Positions 15,004-19,014 of a DNA stretch of 19,014 nt are shown piece after piece. Below the pieces are notes generated by a model. It searched no databases. It worked only from the letters and a program-made list of their open reading frames with translations, and had not been told where the DNA came from. Every line of letters starts with the position of its first letter. The first letter of the stretch is position 1. Both the position numbers and the translations under genes were made by a program. This stretch comes from JBCBJX01 sp038522735 (GTDB lineage Bacteria > Pseudomonadota > Alphaproteobacteria > Caulobacterales > Parvularculaceae): positions 1 to 19,014 of the forward strand of contig JBCBJX010000059.1 in the NCBI GenBank assembly GCA_038522735.1, given 5' to 3'.

Positions 15004-15549
15004 ATGGCGAAGCTCCTGCCCCTCATCATCGTAGTCGTCGGCGTCCTTGCGGGCGCCGGCGTCGGTTTCGTGCTGAAACCCGAAGACAAGGCCGAGGCTC
15101 ACGAGGAGGCCCATGACGGCGACGCCGCAGAGGCGAAGCCGGACAAGAAAAACTCCGACAAGGGCGGCCGCGGCGGCGACAAATCCAAGAAGAAAAAAAG
15201 CGGTCACGGCGAGAAGGAAACGTCCGGCGTCGAATACCTTGAGTTCCGCCGGCAGTTCATCGTCCCCGTCGTGCGTGAGAACGGCGTGAAGGCGCTGGTC
15301 GTCCTCGACCTGACGCTGGAGGTGGAGCCGGGGACGGCGAGCGACACATATCGCTATGAGCCGAAACTGCGCGCGGCGTTCCTCGAAACCCTCTTCGCCC
15401 TCTCCCATTCCGGGCTGTTCTCCGGGGAGCTGACGGAGTCCCGGGTGACGACGACGATCCAGAGCCAACTCCTCGGCACCGCGAAAACCGTCGTCGGCGA
15501 CAAGGCGAAACACGTTCTGGTGCTCGGCGTTCTGCGTCAGGATATCTGA
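15004..15549 (+). CDS. Second FliL-like basal-body protein
   Basis: The 181 residues have the FliL layout: a membrane helix at about 4-24 (LLPLIIVVVGVLAGAGVGFVL), a highly charged Lys/Asp/Glu/His/Gly linker (about 26-74), and a C-terminal domain with FRRQFIVPVVRENGVKALVVLDLTLEVEPG and YEPKLRAAFLETLFALSHSGLF, the strand-then-PKLRxAxLExL pattern of FliL, ending VLVLGVLRQDI. Similarity to the FliL at 7095-7649 is in layout more than in residues. A fliL after flgH is also the order seen in Rhizobiales, which supports the call. It starts 5 bases after flgH with no clear ribosome site, so coupling to flgH is likely. It is the last gene of the operon. A different stator or basal-body accessory protein is possible. 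Confidence 0.65.
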   Translation: MAKLLPLIIVVVGVLAGAGVGFVLKPEDKAEAHEEAHDGDAAEAKPDKKNSDKGGRGGDKSKKKKSGHGEKETSGVEYLEFRRQFIVPVVRENGVKALVVLDLTLEVEPGTASDTYRYEPKLRAAFLETLFALSHSGLFSGELTESRVTTTIQSQLLGTAKTVVGDKAKHVLVLGVLRQDI

Positions 15550-15577
15550 GCGCGGGCGCGCTAAGACGCCGGCGCTC
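15548..15577. terminator. Inverted repeat between convergent fliL-like and flgD genes
   Basis: GAGCGC (15548-15553, overlapping the stop codon) can pair with GCGCTC (15572-15577); a tighter alternative is AGCGC/GCGCT at 15549-15562. It lies in the 50-base gap between two operons that face each other. There is no T run, so factor-independent termination is doubtful. Confidence 0.3.
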
Positions 15578-15599
15578 GACATGCCCGGTGGCGGTACGC

Positions 15600-16289
15600 T
15601 CAAACGGAGCCGCTCTCCCGCACCGCCTCGATATCCTCGATCCCGACATCGCGGCCGTTGCTGAGGTGAATGCGGACGCCCGCCGCGTCGGCGCGGACTT
15701 CCTCGACGGAGGCGAAGCCGGCGGCGTCGACGGCGCCGAGGCTCGCTTCCCCGACGGAGTAATAAACCGCCGCCGTGTAGCCCCCGACAGGCGCGCTCGC
15801 GCCGTCGTCGGTGAGGCCGTTCCACGCGAATTCCGCGGCGCCGGGTTCAATCTCGAAGCGCGCGACGACGCCGCCCGCTTCATTCCGGATACGCACTTCC
15901 GCGGCATCGGCGCCTGCTTCCGGCGAGACGCGGTAATCAAGCGGCGCTCCGCTGAAGGCGCTGGCGGCCCCCTCCACGGCGACGTCCTTGCCGATCCAGG
16001 CGACGGCGTCTTCAAGGCCGCCGCCCGCGAGGGTTCCGTTAATCGTCTCCAGGGTGTCGTTCGTCTGCAGCTGCTGTTCCAGCGCGGAGAACTCCGCAAG
16101 CTGAGAGATGTACTGGGTCGAATCGAGCGGCTCCAGCGGATCCTGATTACGCACCTGGGCGACGAGCAGGGTCAGGAACTCGTTGTAGCCGAGCTCTTCC
16201 GGTTCATCCGATGACGAAGCCGCCGGCGCGGTCCCACTGGCGGTGTTGGTCGAGGTCGCGGGCGGGCTTGCTAGGATAGTTTCGCTCAT
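15600..16289 (-). CDS. flgD: Hook-capping protein FlgD
   Basis: FlgD caps the growing hook and is needed for hook subunit assembly. The 229 residues fit the family. After a disordered Ser/Ala/Thr-rich N-terminus comes the signature YNEFLTLLVAQVRNQDPLEPLDSTQYISQLAEFSALEQ (about 35-73), then beta-rich Ig-like/tudor domains with AEFAWNGLTDDGASAPVGGYTAAVYY, and a short C-terminal strand region. A strong AGGAG lies 7 bases before the ATG within the 12-base gap after fliK, so the two genes form one operon. Confidence 0.95.
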   Translation of the reverse strand: MSETILASPPATSTNTASGTAPAASSSDEPEELGYNEFLTLLVAQVRNQDPLEPLDSTQYISQLAEFSALEQQLQTNDTLETINGTLAGGGLEDAVAWIGKDVAVEGAASAFSGAPLDYRVSPEAGADAAEVRIRNEAGGVVARFEIEPGAAEFAWNGLTDDGASAPVGGYTAAVYYSVGEASLGAVDAAGFASVEEVRADAAGVRIHLSNGRDVGIEDIEAVRESGSV

Positions 16290-16301
16290 GGTCGTCTCCT
16301 G

Positions 16302-17768
16302 TCAGAGGCGGATGTCGAGGCGGTCGCCGAGATAGAGGGCGGCGCGGGGCGCGGCGGCGTCTTCGAGGACGATCGCGTCCGCGACGTCGGCCGGCGACGG
16401 TTCGCCGCGTTCGGCGTCTCGGCTGTCGTCGCCGCCATGGCTGAAGGCGAGATCGATGGCGTCGAAGCCGAGCGCGCGCAGGTCTTCAAGAAGGCTCTCC
16501 GCATGGCGACGAAGAAGTTCCAGCGACGCGGGATCGCTCGCCGTAACGCGCGCCGACAGGCCGTCTCCAACCATCTCATAGGAGATCTTCAGTTTACCGA
16601 GTTCCGGCGGGTCGAGGGTCACCTCCACGACGCCGTCGCCGGAGCGTTCGATGGAGCCGATGGCGCGTTCTATCGCCGCGCGGGCGTCGGGCGCGATGCG
16701 GACGGCGGCGGCGCGCGCGAACTCAGGCGCCGCGGCGCGCGTCTGCTGGTGCGGCTCCGCGCCCGGATCGATGCTGGCGACGGGCTCGGCACCGAGATCG
16801 ACGGCGTTCGACGTCGGAGCGACGGTTTCAACAGGTGCGGGCGCGCTCGCCGTCTGTGCGGGCCGGGCGGGTCGTTTCTGGAAGACCGGCGGCTCGATTG
16901 CGGACCAGAGCCTGGTCTCCGCGCCCTTCGGTCCGGCCTCGGTCCTTCGGCCGTCCGTAAGCGTTGTTTCGGCGTCGTCGCCGGCGGCCGGCGCTTCCTC
17001 CGATATGACCGGCTGATCGCCCGACGGGCCCGCCGCCGGCGTCGCGCTGGAGCGCGAAATGATGTCGAAGCGCCCCGCCCCGCCGTTCGACGGATCGCCG
17101 ACCCCCGGGCGCTGGGTTGCGACGGCCGTCGACGGCTGCGGATCGCCGCCCGCAAGCGCCGGAAGCGACGGCGTAGCCGAAGTCGCCTCGTCGGCCACAA
17201 GGATCGCCGTCGTGCGGACGCCCTCTGCGGGCCCGGAAAAGTCGTTCGACGCCTCTGAAAAGCGCGGCGCCCGCGGGATCGGTCGGCGCGCCTCGTCAAA
17301 CACGGTCGGGCGCGCGGGCGGCTCCGACGCAAGCGAGGCGGGGTCGTCCGCACGAAGACCGGGGCTCGTTTTTTTGGTCGACTGCGGCGCGATCGCCGAC
17401 GGGCCGGCTGCGCCGAGATCGTCCAACCGGACATCATCGGCCGCGGCGAGACGGTCGTCGCCAGGTGAAAGAAGTCCGCCTTCATCGGAGAGCTCGTCCG
17501 ACGCCTCGCCGAACGGCGCGGCGGGCGAAATCCGTTGCGGCGCGGCGGGCGCTTCTCCGCGCGGGGAAGCGGGTCGCGCTGCGACGAGGTCAAGCGGGCC
17601 CTGCGCGTCGGGCTCGACCGACGTCAGGGCGTCGGCGAACGCGGCGCCCGAGGCGACCGTGCGGTCCGCGCTGCTGGCGGCAGGTCTGCCGGCGGGAGGT
17701 CTCGAAGGCGACGCGGCGTCGCCTTCAGCGCGCCCGGCGAGGAATTGCAGGATCTGCATGTCGATCAT
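16302..17768 (-). CDS. fliK: Flagellar hook-length control protein FliK
   Basis: FliK measures hook length and switches export specificity by acting on FlhB. The first 360 or so of the 488 residues are Ala/Pro/Ser/Asp-rich and probably disordered, as expected for the exported ruler. The C-terminal FliK domain (about 365-445) has the signature VEVTLDPPELGKLKISYEMVGDGLSARVTASDPASLELLRRHAESLLEDLRALGFD. A Gly/Asp/Glu tail follows. The N-terminal part is poorly conserved in all species, so the call rests on the C-terminal domain and on flgD following directly. Start is the first of two close ATG codons (17768, 17759); neither has a clear ribosome site. Confidence 0.92.
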   Translation of the reverse strand: MIDMQILQFLAGRAEGDAASPSRPPAGRPAASSADRTVASGAAFADALTSVEPDAQGPLDLVAARPASPRGEAPAAPQRISPAAPFGEASDELSDEGGLLSPGDDRLAAADDVRLDDLGAAGPSAIAPQSTKKTSPGLRADDPASLASEPPARPTVFDEARRPIPRAPRFSEASNDFSGPAEGVRTTAILVADEATSATPSLPALAGGDPQPSTAVATQRPGVGDPSNGGAGRFDIISRSSATPAAGPSGDQPVISEEAPAAGDDAETTLTDGRRTEAGPKGAETRLWSAIEPPVFQKRPARPAQTASAPAPVETVAPTSNAVDLGAEPVASIDPGAEPHQQTRAAAPEFARAAAVRIAPDARAAIERAIGSIERSGDGVVEVTLDPPELGKLKISYEMVGDGLSARVTASDPASLELLRRHAESLLEDLRALGFDAIDLAFSHGGDDSRDAERGEPSPADVADAIVLEDAAAPRAALYLGDRLDIRL

Positions 17769-17828
17769 CCGTTCTAGAGATCAACCGGCATCCTGCGCCG
17801 GGTCTGTTTATAAACCGTTCGTGTGCTG

Positions 17829-17844
17829 TTAACCAAACATTGAC
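17829..17844 (+). promoter_or_regulatory. Candidate CtrA binding site, fliK/flgJ region
   Basis: TTAA-CCAAACA-TTGAC matches the CtrA consensus TTAA-N7-TTAAC at 8 of 9 positions and sits between two divergent flagellar operons, 24 bases before the flgJ ATG and about 60 bases from the fliK start. Confidence 0.5.
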
Positions 17845-17847
17845 CGT

Positions 17848-17867
17848 ACCCGCGGAAGAGTGCGGGT
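17848..17867 (+). promoter_or_regulatory. Hairpin displaying the flgJ ribosome binding site
   Basis: ACCCGC (17848-17853) pairs perfectly with GCGGGT (17862-17867) around the 8-base loop GGAAGAGT, which is the only Shine-Dalgarno-like sequence for flgJ. The ATG begins one base after the stem, so the stem brings the loop close to the start codon. It could tune flgJ-flgN translation. Confidence 0.5.
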
Positions 17868-17868
17868 C

Positions 17869-18180
17869 ATGATTGATCCGCTCGCCCCCAAAGCGCCCGC
17901 CGCAGCCACCGAAGCCGGTTTCAAGACCGCGCCCGATGCGCCGGCGCGCGAGCGCGACGAGGCGCTCTGGGCCCAGGCGAAGGCCTTCGAGGCGCAGTTC
18001 CTGTCGGAAATGCTGAAGCTCGCCGATCTCGGTAAAACGCCCGACGCATTCGGCGGCGGTCTCGGCGAAGACGCCTTCAGCGCCATGATGGTCGATGAAT
18101 ACGCAGCCGACATGGTCGAGCGCGGCTCCTTCGGCCTCGCGGAGCAAGTCTACACATTAATGGCGGAGAACCGGACATGA
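17869..18180 (+). CDS. flgJ: Rod-binding protein, FlgJ N-domain type (no muramidase)
   Basis: This 103-residue protein corresponds to the N-terminal rod-scaffold domain of FlgJ. It shows the family motifs AKAFEAQFLSEMLKLA, GLGEDAFSAMMVDEYAADMVERGSFGLAEQVY. The C-terminal glucosaminidase domain of enterobacterial FlgJ is absent, as is usual in alphaproteobacteria, where a separate enzyme cuts the cell wall. The ATG at 17869 is preferred over a GTG at 17860 because GGAAGAG lies 8 bases before it. The stop overlaps the next gene (ATGA). Confidence 0.85.
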   Translation: MIDPLAPKAPAAATEAGFKTAPDAPARERDEALWAQAKAFEAQFLSEMLKLADLGKTPDAFGGGLGEDAFSAMMVDEYAADMVERGSFGLAEQVYTLMAENRT

Positions 18181-18551
18181 CGCGCGACAATCCGTTTATG
18201 CACTGCGAGGCGAAGATCATCTCGCTTCTCGACCGCCAGTGCGCGGCGCTGCGATCCGGCGACTATCATTCGGCCGCGCTTTTGTCCGATGACGTTACGA
18301 AAGCGTTCGCGGAAATCGAACAGCTGCCCCTGACGGTCGCTCAGAAGCCGTACGCCGAAGCGGCCGTCACGCGTTTGCGCGCAGCGGCGACCCGCACCGG
18401 CGCGCTCTTCCAGGCCGCCCGGGAAGGCGTCGTCTCAGCGAAACGCACCGTGGCGCGCCTGCGCGCCGAGGCGACCTCGACCGGCGCCTACGGCGCGCAA
18501 GGCGAGCCCGTTCCCAGCCAGGCTGCGCCGTCTGCGGAGCGGCGCGTTTAA
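18177..18551 (+). CDS. flgN: FlgN-like flagellar export chaperone
   Basis: This 124-residue, mostly helical protein (LLDRQCAALRSGDYHSAALLSDDVTKAF....LTRLRAAATRTGALFQAAREGVVSAKRTVARLRA, then a short TGAYGAQGEP end) resembles the small alphaproteobacterial FlgN-type chaperones that escort FlgK and FlgL to the export gate. Sequence conservation in this family is low, and the call depends on size, helical make-up, the Y-G-A-x-G end and the position behind flgJ and before flagellin. It overlaps flgJ by four bases. A generic flagellar chaperone is the safe description. Confidence 0.6.
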   Translation: MTRDNPFMHCEAKIISLLDRQCAALRSGDYHSAALLSDDVTKAFAEIEQLPLTVAQKPYAEAAVTRLRAAATRTGALFQAAREGVVSAKRTVARLRAEATSTGAYGAQGEPVPSQAAPSAERRV

Positions 18552-18572
18552 GGAGATTTTTCGTGCGTGGGT

Positions 18573-18588
18573 TTAAGAGAACTTTATC
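18573..18588 (+). promoter_or_regulatory. Candidate CtrA binding site upstream of flagellin
   Basis: TTAA-GAGAACT-TTATC matches TTAA-N7-TTAAC at 8 of 9 positions. It lies about 208 bases before the flagellin start, placing a likely transcription start near 18600 and giving a leader of roughly 190 bases if it overlaps the -35 region. Confidence 0.42.
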
Positions 18589-18612
18589 TATTCCCGCGCC
18601 AGTATCCGGATT

Positions 18613-18769
18613 AGTCGGTCGGAATGACCGGTTTGGAAGCGGCGTCACCAATGCTTCCACACGTCAGAATGACGATCACCAGACCGAAAGGGCGGCGCCC
18701 GCCCCGAGGTCGGCTCTGCACTCTCGAACGGAGGCGGAGTTTCCAAGGTCGCGACGTCGAACGCGTCGT
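18613..18769 (+). ncRNA. Structured 5' leader of flagellin mRNA (five stem-loops)
   Basis: Four hairpins are packed almost without gaps. First: CGGTC/GACCG around GGAAT, core 18616-18630, extended by wobble pairs to 18613-18633. Second: TGGAAGC/GCTTCCA, 18634-18659, 12-base loop. Third: CGTC/GACG around AGAAT, 18662-18674. Fourth: GGGCG/CGCCC inside GACC/GGTC, 18682-18711. A fifth, CGACG/CGTCG at 18752-18768, lies just before the ribosome site. In Caulobacter the protein FlbT acts on the flagellin mRNA leader; a similar target here is inferred. Confidence 0.5.
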
Positions 18770-18795
18770 ATTCTGATTGTGAGGAACTGACACAA

Positions 18796-19014
18796 ATGGC
18801 TTCGATTCTGACGAACACGAACAGCCAGGTTGCGCTTCAAACGCTGCGCGGCATCAATCGCAACATCGCCGACATCACCTCGGAGATCTCAACCGGCAAG
18901 AAAGTGGCCTCCGCCGCCGACAACGCCGCCATCTGGGCCGTCTCCACGGTCATCGAGTCCGACGTCAAGGGCTTCGAAAGCATCTCCGAGAGCCTCAATC
19001 TCGGAAAATCCACC
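18796..19014 (+). CDS. fliC: Flagellin, N-terminal part
   Basis: The first 73 residues of a flagellin are present; the gene runs off the right edge. The N-terminal D0/D1 region is clear: SILTNTNSQVALQTLRGINRNIADITSEISTGKKVASAADNAAIWAVSTVIESDV, which is the flagellin signature in the form found in Caulobacterales and Rhodobacterales. Flagellin is the filament subunit, exported through the hook. GAGGA lies ten bases before the ATG. The long structured leader suggests post-transcriptional control. FlgL also has a related N-terminus, but flgL is already accounted for at 1-837. Confidence 0.95.
   Translation, partial: MASILTNTNSQVALQTLRGINRNIADITSEISTGKKVASAADNAAIWAVSTVIESDVKGFESISESLNLGKST

Larger units (their letters stand above)
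17769..17868. promoter_or_regulatory. Divergent promoter region between fliK and flgJ
   Basis: These 100 bases lie between operons that point apart. They contain a perfect 10-base palindrome GTTTATAAAC (17806-17815) holding a TATAAA on each strand that could serve as a -10, the CtrA-like box at 17829-17844, and the hairpin at 17848-17867. Exact promoter elements are not assigned. Confidence 0.55.
18552..18795. other. Flagellin upstream region and probable mRNA leader
   Basis: These 244 bases hold no convincing gene. They contain a CtrA-like box near the left end (18573-18588), then a dense set of stem-loops (18613-18769), then a GAGGA ribosome site (18781-18785) ten bases before the flagellin ATG. 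No sigma-28 type GCCGATAA element was seen. Confidence 0.6.

Noticed and set aside
17860..17868. GTG start for flgJ three codons upstream
   Set aside because: The GTG lies inside the hairpin loop/stem that holds the ribosome site; the ATG has proper spacing.
18563..18790. 75-codon frame in the flagellin upstream region as a leader peptide or small gene
   Set aside because: No clear ribosome site, no recognisable motif, and the stretch is better explained by stem-loops.
1..19014. tRNA, rRNA, CRISPR array, insertion sequence or phage attachment site
   Set aside because: Read for these and found none; coding density and flagellar content are continuous with no transposase, terminal repeats or spaced repeats.

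Overview
The window is almost wholly a flagellar gene cluster from a GC-rich alphaproteobacterium. The lineage is inferred from four things: the flgF-flgG-flgA-flgH order (as in Caulobacter), a PflI-like gene beside fliL, a MotE-like protein beside motA, and a flagellin start (MASILTNT..., ...STGKKV.SA.DNAAIWA) typical of Caulobacterales, Rhodobacterales and relatives. A small UrcA-family protein also fits Caulobacterales, Hyphomonadales, Parvularculales or Sphingomonadales. The order cannot be settled from this sequence.

Layout. (1) 1-1937, plus strand: the end of flgL, then flgI, closing a hook/P-ring operon that begins to the left. (2) 1961-2287, minus: a lone secreted UrcA-like protein. 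(3) 2544-6943, minus: fliF, fliH-like, fliN, fliP, fliG, with stop/start overlaps at most joints; this encodes the MS ring, switch and part of the export gate. (4) 7095-8904, plus: fliL, pflI-like, motE-like. After an AT-rich, palindrome-bearing spacer come motA and an unrecognised 781-residue periplasmic protein, then flgF, flgG, flgA, flgH and a second FliL-like gene, ending at 15549. (5) 15600-17768, minus: fliK and flgD, for hook length control and hook capping. (6) 17869-18551, plus: a rod-binding FlgJ-type protein and a FlgN-like chaperone. (7) 18796 to the end, plus: the start of a flagellin gene behind a highly structured 244-base leader.

How it fits together. The two divergent promoter regions (fliF/fliL and fliK/flgJ) and the flagellin upstream region each hold a TTAA-N7-TT(T/G/A)(A/T)C element matching the CtrA consensus TTAA-N7-TTAAC at 8 of 9 positions. 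This suggests cell-cycle or CtrA control of the cluster. Not seen here: motB, fliM, fliI, fliQ, fliR, flhA, flhB, flgB, flgC, fliE, flgE and flgK; they must lie elsewhere.

Most novel candidates: the 781-residue periplasmic protein coupled to motA, which is a possible functional counterpart of MotC; the flagellin mRNA leader with a repeated hairpin; a chain of mutually exclusive hairpins at 2340-2388; and a second FliL.
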